A program made the translations under genes and the position numbers. From positions 62,001 to 126,000 of the forward strand of contig JALFSN010000006.1 in the NCBI GenBank assembly GCA_022778805.1: 64,000 nt of DNA, in the 5' to 3' direction. This DNA is from Arcanobacterium sp. (GTDB taxonomy: Bacteria; Actinomycetota; Actinomycetes; Actinomycetales; Actinomycetaceae). Positions 41,355 to 51,607 of the stretch are shown here, one piece after another. Under the pieces are notes generated by a model. It was not told the origin of the DNA and did not search any database. It worked only from the letters and a program-made list of their open reading frames with translations. Each line of letters begins with the position of its first letter. The first letter of the stretch is position 1.

Positions 41355-41589
41355 TGCTCTTCTCTCTCATTCCAGATGCCGCGTGCATCTGCTCGCCGTA
41401 TATCCCTCGGTATGTATTGCGTGCTGCGCAAACCGCGCGGTGCACACATGCGTGAGCGCAAACTCATACGTCACGTGCCATGCGTCACACGCACCGCTGT
41501 AAGCCTTTGCGCCGCGTACTACATACATCCCTACGCTACGCGACTGCGCCGCGCAACTGCGCCTCATGTTGCTAATGTTCTGCATACGC

Positions 41590-41641
41590 AAAGCGCCGGC
41601 GCTGCACAGCTGTTAGTACAGCTAGCAGCAGCCGGCGCCTT
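41590..41641 (-). terminator. GC-rich stem-loop downstream of rpmE
   Basis: Minus strand AAGGCGCCGGCTGC..AGCTGTACTAACAGCT..GCAGCGCCGGCGCTTT. Confidence 0.6.
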
Positions 41642-41650
41642 GTAAGAAAG

Positions 41651-41887
41651 CTACTTAGCCGCTTCGGCCTTAGCAGGCTTTGTCCGCTTGCCATAGCGAG
41701 CCTCAAAGCGAGCCACACGCCCACCAGTATCGAGAATCTTCTGCTTGCCGGTGTAGAACGGATGGCATGCAGAGCAGACATCCACGCGCAGATGATCGCC
41801 TGGATACGTCGAGCGGGTCTGGAATTCATTACCGCACGTGCAGCTCACAGTGATGTCGTGATAGTCCGGATGGATTCCTTTTTTCAT
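41651..41887 (-). CDS. rpmE: 50S ribosomal protein L31 (zinc-binding, C+ form)
   Basis: [67 protein letters not shown]; Cys motifs present. Confidence 0.96.
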   Translation of the reverse strand: MKKGIHPDYHDITVSCTCGNEFQTRSTYPGDHLRVDVCSACHPFYTGKQKILDTGGRVARFEARYGKRTKPAKAEAAK

Positions 41888-42084
41888 GTTTACTCCTTGG
41901 ATCGTTTTATGCCCTGGGTCCACTGCGCAGCTCTCGCTCTCTATGGCGAGGTGGCCTTTCTAACGGCGAGTGGTGAACCAGCAGCCGACGTTCAATTAAA
42001 CCACGCTCGCGCGGAATTATTCCACTTCGGCACCTGTGACAGTAACGACCTCTCGATGCTCAATCCTGCCTCAACGGCATTGAT

Positions 42085-43131
42085 CTACCAGAACATACTC
42101 ATAATGCTGCTTGCGACGGAGTGGCCAACGATAGTGCTGCACACGAGCAACACTAAGAACATGATAAACATCCAAATCCAGTAGCCAACAGCAAAGCCAT
42201 AGGCGGTGGACTTCTCAGTCTTAGTGAAATCATCGAGCGCCTCGTGCGTCATAAGCTCCGACATAAATAGTCCGCCGAAGAAAAAGACGAGCAGCACCGC
42301 AACCAGCAGGCCAGTGAGAACTGGTATGGGCAGTAGAGAAATCACGAAAAGTGCGGCAATTGCAAACGAGGGTAAAACGAGGCCGGTTGCAACAAAGTTG
42401 GCTGCTTCGGTGAACTTGATTTCCTGCTTGTAGAAACTCGCAGTGGCTTTCACCAATGCCGCCCGAGCCAGCACCAACAGCGCCGTTAGCAAAGTAAACA
42501 CAAAGTAGCACAGGAACCAGTACCCAAAGGTCAGCACCGAATAGGGAGACATATTGCCCATGCCGAAACTTGAAGAGAAACGATTAATGAAGCTGCCAGC
42601 CGAGATACCTGGGAAACGAGCTACCAGCGTCGCCGAGGCTAAGCCAAACAGCAGCGAGAATACCAGCAGCATCACCCACCACCAGGCTGAATACTGCTGG
42701 TTATCTCGCACAGTCTTTTTAGCATCTTTATGGATTCCCTGGAGAGTGGGAATGATGTTTTGCAATGCCAACACAAAATCCGAGGTGGGAGGCTTCGGCT
42801 GGGTATACTGCCCATACATCCCCTGCTGACTAGGTTGTGGCTGCCCGTATGGAGCCGGCTGACCAGGCTGGAACATTGGTTGCGCAGGAATGGGCTGTGC
42901 CGGCATTGGCTGTGCCGGCTGCCCGCCGTATGGCTGGCCAGGCTGTGCAGGAATGGGTTGAGCCGGAATAGGTTGTGGAGGCACAGGTTGAGCAAAATTG
43001 ACCGGAGGAGGCACAGGGGCACCAAGACCTGGCTGCGGCGGCATCGGAGGAACTGGCGCAGCGTCATGTTCTGGAACGTGGGGTTCGGGCCCATCAGCAT
43101 TGTTGATTGGTGTATTGTTTTCGCTAGTCAT
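42085..43131 (-). CDS. Hypothetical multi-TM membrane protein with long Pro/Gln-rich N-terminus
   Basis: N-terminus PVPPMPPQPGLGAPVPPPVNFAQPVPPQPIPAQPIPAQ... then about 5 hydrophobic segments. Confidence 0.65.
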   Translation of the reverse strand: MTSENNTPINNADGPEPHVPEHDAAPVPPMPPQPGLGAPVPPPVNFAQPVPPQPIPAQPIPAQPGQPYGGQPAQPMPAQPIPAQPMFQPGQPAPYGQPQPSQQGMYGQYTQPKPPTSDFVLALQNIIPTLQGIHKDAKKTVRDNQQYSAWWWVMLLVFSLLFGLASATLVARFPGISAGSFINRFSSSFGMGNMSPYSVLTFGYWFLCYFVFTLLTALLVLARAALVKATASFYKQEIKFTEAANFVATGLVLPSFAIAALFVISLLPIPVLTGLLVAVLLVFFFGGLFMSELMTHEALDDFTKTEKSTAYGFAVGYWIWMFIMFLVLLVCSTIVGHSVASSIMSMFW

Positions 43132-43204
43132 CGCGTCACCTTTCGCATAAAGACATCCGGCGTTATTTTAACCTAGTAGTCAGTTATTTTTCAGTAAGTT
43201 CCAA

Positions 43205-43500
43205 TTATTTTTCGGTAAAATCCAGTTTTGTCTTAATAATCCGAACGAGAGACTCATCGGGCCACTGCTGGCTAATCGTGCCGTCACGGACGGCGTCAAG
43301 TATCCCCTCGTAGGCGGCATCAAAATCAGCAGGCATTAAAATCATATCGATACCAGCCTGGAAAGAAGCCACCGCCGCTTCACTGTGCGAATCTTCAGCC
43401 GTGGAGCCGTGCCGCCCTCCTCATCGACACAGGTAAACAGCGACAACCCGAGGAGTCCCAGGCTGGTTTCCTGCATAGCCTCCACCATCTGCTTGATCTA
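43205..43500 (-). pseudogene. Decayed, internally deleted GH3 (NagZ-like beta-N-acetylhexosaminidase) remnant
   Basis: One frame: SEAAVASFQAGIDMILMPADFDAAYEGILDAVRDGTISQQWPDESLVRIIKTKLDFTEK*; shifted frame upstream: IKQMVEAMQETSLGLLGLSLFTCVDEEGGTAPRL; in-frame stop and frameshift between. Confidence 0.7.
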
Positions 43501-43764
43501 CTGCGGAGTGTCGAGATTAGCCGCCGAGCCAGAGGTATTTCAGCCCCGCGGCACTGGCTAAACTAGTCAGCTTATTCATCTCGGTTTGGTCTTTCCCCCT
43601 TGCAGTTGCTCAACCTTCTTGATTGTCTCACTCAGGCTTTCATAATCCAACGCATGGAAAACCGTTTCCTCGCCGTTGGCGTTTTTTAATCCTGGATTGT
43701 TGGCGCCCAAATGTGCATCCCGCGCACTTCCAAGCGCAGCTACGAGCTGCCGCAGAATGGTCGC

Positions 43765-45678
43765 CTATTTATCCACTACTATGCCATCAACGATGGTGTA
43801 ATAAGAATCTGTATCCTCAGAGAATCGCATCGTGTACAAGTGGCTTCCGCCCAAACGAATTGGGATAGAGTGGGTAGCTCGCGAGGGATCAACGTCCAAC
43901 TTCGGCGAAATCGACCAGACTTTTCCTTTGGGGGAGTACGCCGTCAGCGTCCCTTTTGAGCCTTCCTCCGTATACGTGATGAGGCCATCAGACCATGGGA
44001 AAACTCCCGAATACGCCCCGCTCAAATCGCCGATGGGAATATCCAGTTCTTCACCCGTCTCGGCAGATAGCACCGTAGTTTTCCTATCGGTACCGACCAA
44101 TACAATATACCGACTATCCCACGAGTATATCCGCGCCTCTATCTGCTTCTCCCACAGTTTCTCCCCTGCGGTATCACGAACCCCCACCATAGTGGAAACA
44201 AATGAGTCCCCATGAGTTTGCCCACCATCAACCAGGAATCTATCATCACTGATCGGCATGACCTCATATTCATCTCCGCCTGAGTATGAGCCACTATTTG
44301 AGTTTGATTCACTGCGAGCCGTGAACTCCTCTACCCATTTAAGGCTCTCCCCAGAATCGGCACGCAGCAATAGATCTTTCCCTCCAGCACCTGTTTGGCA
44401 CCATAGGCTCACATACCCGTATTCAAAGACACCACTCATACGGCAGTTATCTTCTGATTTTTCCCATACCTTCTCTTTCATCGTAGGGTCAGAATACAGC
44501 GTGATGCTATGCTCCGTACCACGCGCGACGCGTCCCTGACCACCGAAAAGCAAAAAGACATCCTCCCCATCTGCCTCGTCATGGAACTCTCCTACGCTCT
44601 CACCTGTGTGCACATTGACGAACGCATATTGACGATCCGATTTATCATCATGCTCTATCCGGCAGTAAATTTGTAGATAATCACCAGCACCAATACCCGT
44701 AGAAACTTCGCCGCTACAGCCGAGATCCTTGGCACTCTTCCGCCACAATTCTTGATCCCGAACGGCATCCACAGCCCAGACCTCGTTCGAGCTCTCGCTC
44801 GAATACACCACGATGCCATCCACGCCGGAAATGGTCGAGTCATCAGCACCTTGAGAGGCACTAATACTCTTCACCTGCGGCTCCCGAGCTAAACCGGCCA
44901 CCACATTAGCACTAGCATCCGGCTTGAGCACAAACCACCACAGCAGCGCCGCGGCCCCAGCCAGCACGGCTAACGCTGCTAGCACACTTACAAGCACAAT
45001 CAGACCTTTATGAGACTTCTTCTTCACAGCCTCACCAGTTGCTCCGGCTGCCTGAGCTTCCTGAGCTGCCCGAGCAGCTTTAGCAGCCCGCCGCGCCTTC
45101 TTCCTTGACATAGCCTGATTTGGTGGCACCACAGGATATCCAGTCGGAGGAGGATATGCACCCACAGGCTGCGGAGGGTATGCTCCAGGCGGAGGATACA
45201 TGCCACCAGCGGCAGGAGACGAATACTGCTGCGAAGGCGGATACTGCCCCTGCGCATTCGGATAGTAGGCCTGCGGATATTGCGGCACCTGCGGAACCTG
45301 CCCTGACTGTGAATAAGGCTGCTGATAAGCCCCTGAAGGCACACCCTGCGAATATGGCGAAGGCGGATACTGTCCCTGTGCGGGTGAATACTGGCCTTGC
45401 ACACCCGCATATTGCGGCGGTACACCTTGATCAGACACAAACCCCGCACTCTGAGAGGGATCAGATTGATCAGGCCGAGCTACCCGCGGCGGCATCGGAG
45501 GAACTGGCGGATACGTATTACCAGTGAGCTGAGCCGTCCCACTATCTTCTGCAACGCCACGATCCGGCACATCGGGCGCACCATAAGAAGCAGGCGAGTC
45601 TACGCCAGCTCCACTATCCATATTTTCAGATGGTGCAGATTCGCCGTTATTGATATTCTCATCATCTATACTTCGCAT
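43765..45678 (-). CDS. Membrane-anchored PQQ-like beta-propeller protein with Pro/Gln/Tyr-rich cytoplasmic N-terminus
   Basis: YPPPGAYPPQPVGAYPPPTG low complexity, one TM (GLIVLVSVLAALAVLAGAAALLWWFVL), then repeated Trp/Gly-type propeller blades. Confidence 0.7.
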   Translation of the reverse strand: MRSIDDENINNGESAPSENMDSGAGVDSPASYGAPDVPDRGVAEDSGTAQLTGNTYPPVPPMPPRVARPDQSDPSQSAGFVSDQGVPPQYAGVQGQYSPAQGQYPPSPYSQGVPSGAYQQPYSQSGQVPQVPQYPQAYYPNAQGQYPPSQQYSSPAAGGMYPPPGAYPPQPVGAYPPPTGYPVVPPNQAMSRKKARRAAKAARAAQEAQAAGATGEAVKKKSHKGLIVLVSVLAALAVLAGAAALLWWFVLKPDASANVVAGLAREPQVKSISASQGADDSTISGVDGIVVYSSESSNEVWAVDAVRDQELWRKSAKDLGCSGEVSTGIGAGDYLQIYCRIEHDDKSDRQYAFVNVHTGESVGEFHDEADGEDVFLLFGGQGRVARGTEHSITLYSDPTMKEKVWEKSEDNCRMSGVFEYGYVSLWCQTGAGGKDLLLRADSGESLKWVEEFTARSESNSNSGSYSGGDEYEVMPISDDRFLVDGGQTHGDSFVSTMVGVRDTAGEKLWEKQIEARIYSWDSRYIVLVGTDRKTTVLSAETGEELDIPIGDLSGAYSGVFPWSDGLITYTEEGSKGTLTAYSPKGKVWSISPKLDVDPSRATHSIPIRLGGSHLYTMRFSEDTDSYYTIVDGIVVDK

Positions 45679-45804
45679 TGTGGCACCCCCGCTGCCATCA
45701 AAATTAATTTACCGTTATTTCAAACTAGGGCTGAACAACGCCAGAGAGCTCAATAGCCAGGCGCTGAGTAGGCAGGACTTTACTCTGCTTACTCAGTGTG
45801 GCAC

Positions 45805-46878
45805 TCACTCGGTATGGCGAGCCTGATACTGCTCCAATTCGCGCCGATACTGTGCATATTTGGCGTAGTATTCCTGCCAGGCTCGCTCCTGCTCCGGCGT
45901 GAGATCGCCCGTTGGGCGCTGCATAGGAGCCGCTTCAAACGAGCTGGCATTGCCAGCAGCGCTCGGCGTCACCACTGGTTGCGGCGCAACGTTGCCGTGT
46001 ACAGCTGCTTCGGGTACCTGCGTTCCAAACTGCCCCGCCGTAGCAAACTGACCACTAGGCTGTGCCATCGTATGCAGCCGTTTCATGCGCGCGCGACGCA
46101 CAAGGAGCGCAATCACTAGAGCTGCTACCGCCGCCAGCGCCACACCAGCAGCGGCAATTCCCGCAATGGCTCCGCCAGATAGAGCCTTGCCTTCTGGCTC
46201 GGCAGGACTCACAATTCCCTCAGCTCTACCGATCGGCTGCGCCCCATCTTCCGCCGTAATAACGAGATCAGAAATCTTCTGATGCATCGCATCAAAGGTC
46301 ACGCTATTGCCGTTAATTTTCGCGTCTTTCCAACTCACACTGGTAACCGGCGCGGGCATAGTGATGGTCGTCAGCAGTGTTTGTTCAAGGAGCTCATCTG
46401 CTCCGTCCAAGCCTATTGCGCCGAATATCGCTGAATAAATATCTCCTATGCTAACTCCAGAGCCTGCACCCCCTCCATCTGCAGAAAGAGTCCAAACAGA
46501 GCCATCGTGATCCAGTTCAAATCCATAACTATAGATGTTATAGTCCTGGTTAATAATGCATCTGATCTCATCGTTCGTGGAATTATCCTGCACGTCGAGA
46601 TAGCGTTCCCAATCCTGCATAGTGGAATTCGCATTAAGTAAATCGGCACAGTTGCGTGGCTCCTGCAAAGCGCTAGCATCGAGATCTCCAGCACCTTTAG
46701 CCATTCCTTTAGCGAGCTTTATCCATTTTGCATAATCGCTGTGAGCCACCTGTATTTCATAGCTCATCGTGGCAGAATCTTCATCGTGGATGGCTAGCTC
46801 CACTCCCGCTTTGCAGCCGGAAAGTGCCAACAGTAGCGTCGCTACCAACGTTAACAAACGGATATGAGTGCGCGGCAT
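45805..46878 (-). CDS. LppM-like lipoprotein with additional C-terminal TM and Tyr-rich tail
   Basis: Lipobox LLALSGC; TM GGAIAGIAAAGVALAAVAALVIALLV; tail WQEYYAKYAQYRRELEQYQARHTE; SD GGGAGGG. Confidence 0.65.
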   Translation of the reverse strand: MPRTHIRLLTLVATLLLALSGCKAGVELAIHDEDSATMSYEIQVAHSDYAKWIKLAKGMAKGAGDLDASALQEPRNCADLLNANSTMQDWERYLDVQDNSTNDEIRCIINQDYNIYSYGFELDHDGSVWTLSADGGGAGSGVSIGDIYSAIFGAIGLDGADELLEQTLLTTITMPAPVTSVSWKDAKINGNSVTFDAMHQKISDLVITAEDGAQPIGRAEGIVSPAEPEGKALSGGAIAGIAAAGVALAAVAALVIALLVRRARMKRLHTMAQPSGQFATAGQFGTQVPEAAVHGNVAPQPVVTPSAAGNASSFEAAPMQRPTGDLTPEQERAWQEYYAKYAQYRRELEQYQARHTE

Positions 46879-47009
46879 AAAGGTTCCCTCCCTGTTTCTT
46901 CAGCTCATCCATATCGTACCCGACAGCCGAGAGATATGCGGAGAAACGGAAAAGGTGGGATAAGTGCAGAAATACAACCGCCCTTATCCCACCGAGCTAT
47001 CTCGCTGCG

Positions 47010-48734
47010 TTACTCCACCGATTGCATCCCGCGCACGACGCTTACGAGGAAGTCTTTGTTGGCATCCGTCTTGCGCAGTCGGCCAAGCAGATAATCTGAG
47101 GCTTCCTGTACGTCGAGAGTGCCCAAGGCGCGGCGCAGATGCCAGACGATCTTCAGCTCTTCAGGGGAGAAGAGCAACTCTTCACGGCGAGTGCCGGAGG
47201 CATTCACGTCTACTGCAGGGAAGATACGCCGGTCGGCAAGCTGCCGCGAGAGCCGTAGCTCCATATTGCCTGTGCCCTTGAACTCTTCAAAGATGACTTC
47301 ATCCATCTTTGAGCCAGTCTCCACCAGAGCCGAGGCAATGATCGTGAGCGAACCGCCATTTTCGATATTGCGAGCTGCACCAAAGAACTTCTTCGGCGGA
47401 TAGAGAGCAGCTGCATCCACACCGCCCGTGAGGATACGGCCGCTCGCCGGCACGGCGAGATTGTATGCACGCGAAAGTCGGGTGAGCGAATCAAGCAAAA
47501 TCACCACGTCCTGACCAAGCTCCACCAGGCGTTTAGCTCGCTCCACCGCCAGTTCCGAGACCGTGGTGTGATCTGAAGCTGGGCGATCAAACGTCGAAGC
47601 GATCACCTCTCCACGCACCAACCGCTGCATGTCGGTGACTTCTTCTGGGCGCTCATCGACGAGCACCACCATCAAGTGCACCTCAGGATTATTCTTTGCA
47701 ATCGCCATCGCCAGCTGTTGCATAATCACTGTCTTGCCAGCCTTGGGCGGCGAGACAATCAGACCGCGTTGGCCTTTACCAATCGGCGCTACGAGATCAA
47801 TCACGCGCGTCGTCAATGCATTCTTGGTCGTTTCTACGCGCAGCATCTCCTGCGGATAGAGCGGCGTGAGCTTGTTGAAATCTGGGCGCTGCAGCGACTC
47901 TTCGGGAGAGAGCCCGTTGATAGCTGTGATCTCCACGAGCGGATTGTATTTGTGCTGGCGCTGCCCACGGCGATTCGGGCTATCAGCCAGCGAGCGCACC
48001 GCCCCTACGATGGCATCTCCTCGGCGCAAGCCATACTTTTTAATGATCTGGCTGCTCACGTAAGCATCAGATTTTCCGGGCAAATACCCACCCGTGCGCA
48101 GATAGGAATTCGTGCCGGAAATATCGAGGATTCCAGCCACCGGCAGCAGCACATCCTCATTCTCATGGGAGCGATCATCCGTTTCCACATCAGTGTGCAC
48201 CGTCTCAGCATTATCCGTCCCCATGCCGTTATGCCGTTCACGCCGATCCGTGCGCTCAGTGCGCTCACGCCGATTTCCTGCCGTACGCCGTTCACGCCGA
48301 TCTGTGCGCTCGCCAGATTCGCTTTCGTCAGAATCTGTCTGTTCGGCGTCTGCTTCACGTGCGCGCCCATGAGTCAATTCATTCACGGCGGAAGCAGCGT
48401 CGTGACGACGATTTCGCCGGCCTTGTGCCTTTCGCTGCGCCGCTTCTCCGATAGCTTCCAGTGCCGCCGCTTTTTCGGCGTCATCTAGCTGTGGTTGCTC
48501 AGCTTCTGCTTGCCGTACAGCAGTGGGTTCTGCCGCAGCAGCCGGCTGCTCTGCAGCAGCTCGACTCCGCCGCTTCCGCGTCACAAAAGGCGCGCCAGAG
48601 GCTTTAATCGCATCAATATAATCCGTTTTTCGGGCTTTCGGGCCAAGGTCAATACCCATTTGGGCAGCAAGGGTTTTAATATCTGCCACGCGCATCGCAT
48701 TGAGCGCGCTGACTGAGAGTGGCTTATCGCTCAC
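47010..48734 (-). CDS. rho: Transcription termination factor Rho with Arg/Glu-rich actinobacterial insert
   Basis: [95 protein letters not shown] start at 48734 with GGAAGGA SD. Confidence 0.96.
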   Translation of the reverse strand: MSDKPLSVSALNAMRVADIKTLAAQMGIDLGPKARKTDYIDAIKASGAPFVTRKRRSRAAAEQPAAAAEPTAVRQAEAEQPQLDDAEKAAALEAIGEAAQRKAQGRRNRRHDAASAVNELTHGRAREADAEQTDSDESESGERTDRRERRTAGNRRERTERTDRRERHNGMGTDNAETVHTDVETDDRSHENEDVLLPVAGILDISGTNSYLRTGGYLPGKSDAYVSSQIIKKYGLRRGDAIVGAVRSLADSPNRRGQRQHKYNPLVEITAINGLSPEESLQRPDFNKLTPLYPQEMLRVETTKNALTTRVIDLVAPIGKGQRGLIVSPPKAGKTVIMQQLAMAIAKNNPEVHLMVVLVDERPEEVTDMQRLVRGEVIASTFDRPASDHTTVSELAVERAKRLVELGQDVVILLDSLTRLSRAYNLAVPASGRILTGGVDAAALYPPKKFFGAARNIENGGSLTIIASALVETGSKMDEVIFEEFKGTGNMELRLSRQLADRRIFPAVDVNASGTRREELLFSPEELKIVWHLRRALGTLDVQEASDYLLGRLRKTDANKDFLVSVVRGMQSVE

Positions 48735-48923
48735 GAGGTTCCTTCCTCGGGTGCCAAACGGCACATATTTCAATGGTTAATCGCCGCAGAGCGCACAGCA
48801 GCGCACGCGAACGAATCTATCTGGTTTGTCGGAACAGCACTCACTAACGTGTATCTACAGCCGACTCTGCTCACCGAGCAGCGAGAAAGCCACGTTCAAC
48901 ACCGCGCACTTTCTCCGCGCCTT

Positions 48924-48929
48924 ATTGTA
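48924..48929 (-). promoter_or_regulatory. Putative -10 (TACAAT) giving a roughly 180-nt rho 5' leader
   Basis: Minus strand GGCTCGGAGAGTGTACAATAAGGCG; no clear -35. Confidence 0.35.
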
Positions 48930-49042
48930 CACTCTCCGAGCCAGAATACTGAAAATGAGTCCTACGCCATACTGACGCGAGCTAACTGCTCGTTCACAGT
49001 CCCGTTAGTTACGGCGTCATCAGTTGCGGCACATCAGCGCCA

Positions 49043-50116
49043 TCAGTTATTGACAGCGTACGCCCCTGGCACTTGCCGAGAATCAATCACGCGGAATCCC
49101 TGCCGCTCCACGGCTTGCGCCAGCGCCGAATCCACCTGAGCGAAAAGCAGAATCGACGGGCCAGCACCAGAGATGACCGCCGGCCAGTGCGCCTGGCGCA
49201 ACGCATCCAGCATCGCTGCAGAACGCGGCATAGCACCAGCGCGATATCGCTGATGTAAATAATCCTCAGTGGCATCAAAAAGTAAATCTGGACGCCGTGC
49301 TAACGCATGGACAAACAAACCAGCATGAGCCGCCTGCGCCGCCGCATCGTGGTGAGGGACACTCTGTGGTAGCACCGCCCGCGCCTCGCTTGTGGGCAAC
49401 ACGTCAGCGGGCACCAGCACAGTCGTGTGTACCTCAGGCGACACCTCTAGCTGCACGGTATGTGTGGCGCTGTGGAGATAGGCTCTACGGGCGTGAACAG
49501 CAGTGTCTGCGGCGTCAGAACCAAACGAGGAGTCGCTTGAGAAACCAGAAGCATCATCAGATGGGGAATCAGACGAGGGGCTAGAGGAGCTTGCTTCGTT
49601 TGCATGTATGGCCTCTGCCGGTATAGCTCCTGAGCTCTGCCACGAGAGGGTGGCACCGCCGTACAAACACGGGGCAGCATTGTCTGGATGCCCCTCATAT
49701 TCAGTGGCAATATCAAGCATCATCTCTTTGGTGAGGCTGCTGTCTTCCCCACCCGTCAGCTCCCGCACCAGCATGAGACCAGCCACAATAGCCGCCGCCG
49801 ATGAACCGAGACCTTTACCCTGCTGAATCGAATTCCGGCAGACAAGCTCAATACCTGCGAGGGGTAAGCCGAAACGCTCCATCGTTTCGCGCATCACCCT
49901 CACGATCAGATGGCTGGCGTCGCGCGGCAGCTCTTTGGCGCCCTCCCCAATAATGCTCACGCGCGTGACGCCCGTCGTGAGAGTGGCAGAGACGTCGTCC
50001 CACAGATCATGTGCCATGCCAATGGCATCAAATCCTGGGCCGCAGTTACCCGACGTGGCAGGCACACGTACCCGTGCATATTCTTTCAGTACCCGCATCG
50101 CGCCACCTCTACTCAT
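49043..50116 (-). CDS. thrB: Homoserine kinase with Ser/Asp-rich internal insertion
   Basis: VRVPATSGNCGPGFDAIGMAHDLWD, IQQGKGLGSSAAAIVAGL; insert ASSSSPSSDSPSDDASGFSSDSSFGSDAADT. Confidence 0.93.
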   Translation of the reverse strand: MSRGGAMRVLKEYARVRVPATSGNCGPGFDAIGMAHDLWDDVSATLTTGVTRVSIIGEGAKELPRDASHLIVRVMRETMERFGLPLAGIELVCRNSIQQGKGLGSSAAAIVAGLMLVRELTGGEDSSLTKEMMLDIATEYEGHPDNAAPCLYGGATLSWQSSGAIPAEAIHANEASSSSPSSDSPSDDASGFSSDSSFGSDAADTAVHARRAYLHSATHTVQLEVSPEVHTTVLVPADVLPTSEARAVLPQSVPHHDAAAQAAHAGLFVHALARRPDLLFDATEDYLHQRYRAGAMPRSAAMLDALRQAHWPAVISGAGPSILLFAQVDSALAQAVERQGFRVIDSRQVPGAYAVNN

Positions 50117-50122
50117 CTCCCG

Positions 50123-51493
50123 TCAGTCCTCTTCTACTCGCAGCACCGTTGCCACGCGCCACACTCCCTCAACGTTACCTAATGCTGCCACAACGGACCG
50201 CATATTTTTATGCAGGGAATCGTGAGTCATCACCGTCACATACGCTAGCTTTCCATCGGCGTGACGCCCTCCATCGCTCAGCTCTGCCAGCTCTGCTCGC
50301 GCAGCTTCAGCTTCCGACTTGGTCAGCGAATTTTGGCGAATAGAGGAAATTGAGACGTCATTATCAGCAAAGACGCGGGTAATTGACGAGAGCACCCCAG
50401 TGCTTTTCTCGCTCACCAACACCTTAATATAGAAGCGCAGCGTCGTCTCATCCGGAGCAATCACTGGCAACTGGGCAATCACCAGTTCACGAGGGGCATG
50501 TCCGCCCACAACTTTCTTCGCCGCTGCCGCCACCAGATCGCTCAGTACCGCGCTGGCCGTCGGAGCTCCGCCCGCTCCTCTCCCATAAAACATCAGGCGA
50601 TCAGCAGAGACAGCGTCGATCAACACCGCATTGAAAGAGCCATGAATACCAGCGAGTGGATTGTTGGTGCTGACTAAGCTCGGGGCTACTACCAGCGAGA
50701 TTCCATCAGCTCTCCGACGTGCAGACGCAATCAATTTAATCTCGTAGCCAGCATTCTGAGCAGCGGTGATATCGCCGGCCGTAATAGAGCGAATCCCCTG
50801 CACATGTACATCGTCCACGCTCACCCGCGTGTGGAAAGCGAGAGAGGCCAGAATAGCAATCTTCGCAGCTGCATCCATACCGTCCACATCTGCACTCGGA
50901 TCTGCCTCCGCATAGCCAAGCTCCTGAGCTAGATGGAGTGCTTCATCAAAACTGATTCCCTTGGCACTCATCTCATCGAGAATGAAGTTCGTCGTACCGT
51001 TGAGAATCCCCATCACGGCCGTCACTTCATCGCCAGCGAGAGATTCGCGCAAACCATATACCACCGGCACTGCTCCAGCTACCGCTGCCTCGTAGTAGAG
51101 ATCGACGTCTTTTTCTGCTGCCAACTCGTAGAGCTCCGGCCCATGCGTGGCCAGCAGTGCTTTATTTCCAGTGACGACGCTCGCCCCGTTTTCCAGCGCG
51201 AACCGCACCAACGTGAGCGGCACATCAATCCCACCGATGAGCTCGATGACGACGTCTGCCTGAGTAATGAGCGCCATCGGATCATCCGTGAGCAAACTGC
51301 GATCAATCACCGGATCTCGGGGAGCGTCTATATGCCGCACAGCAACGCCAACAAGCTGCAAATTTGCGCCAGCTCTGGCAGAGAGCACACCATGCTGTTC
51401 GCTGAGCAAACGCGCCACCTGAGTGCCAACTGTACCTGCCCCCAGCAGAGCTACCTTGACAGTCTTTTCGTAGTGCTTTTCAGCCATAGCCAT
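50123..51493 (-). CDS. hom: Homoserine dehydrogenase (with C-terminal ACT domain)
   Basis: VKVALLGAGTVGTQVARLL, NGTTNFILDEM, GYAEADPSADVDGMDAAAKIAILASLAF. Confidence 0.96.
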   Translation of the reverse strand: MAMAEKHYEKTVKVALLGAGTVGTQVARLLSEQHGVLSARAGANLQLVGVAVRHIDAPRDPVIDRSLLTDDPMALITQADVVIELIGGIDVPLTLVRFALENGASVVTGNKALLATHGPELYELAAEKDVDLYYEAAVAGAVPVVYGLRESLAGDEVTAVMGILNGTTNFILDEMSAKGISFDEALHLAQELGYAEADPSADVDGMDAAAKIAILASLAFHTRVSVDDVHVQGIRSITAGDITAAQNAGYEIKLIASARRRADGISLVVAPSLVSTNNPLAGIHGSFNAVLIDAVSADRLMFYGRGAGGAPTASAVLSDLVAAAAKKVVGGHAPRELVIAQLPVIAPDETTLRFYIKVLVSEKSTGVLSSITRVFADNDVSISSIRQNSLTKSEAEAARAELAELSDGGRHADGKLAYVTVMTHDSLHKNMRSVVAALGNVEGVWRVATVLRVEED

Positions 51494-51607
51494 GCCACAT
51501 CCTCTTTCGCCGCCATGCAGTGGGTAATTCAGCCCAATTAATTCAGCCCAATTTTAGATAGTCTGCCCCTGCAATGGCGAGATATCTCAAAGGCGAGCCA
51601 CGCGCGC

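Noticed and set aside
48240-48380. Repeated CGCTCACGCCG/GTTCACGCCGAT motifs as a repeat array
   Set aside because: They encode the Arg/Glu-rich insert of Rho ([23 protein letters not shown]), which is usual in actinobacterial Rho.
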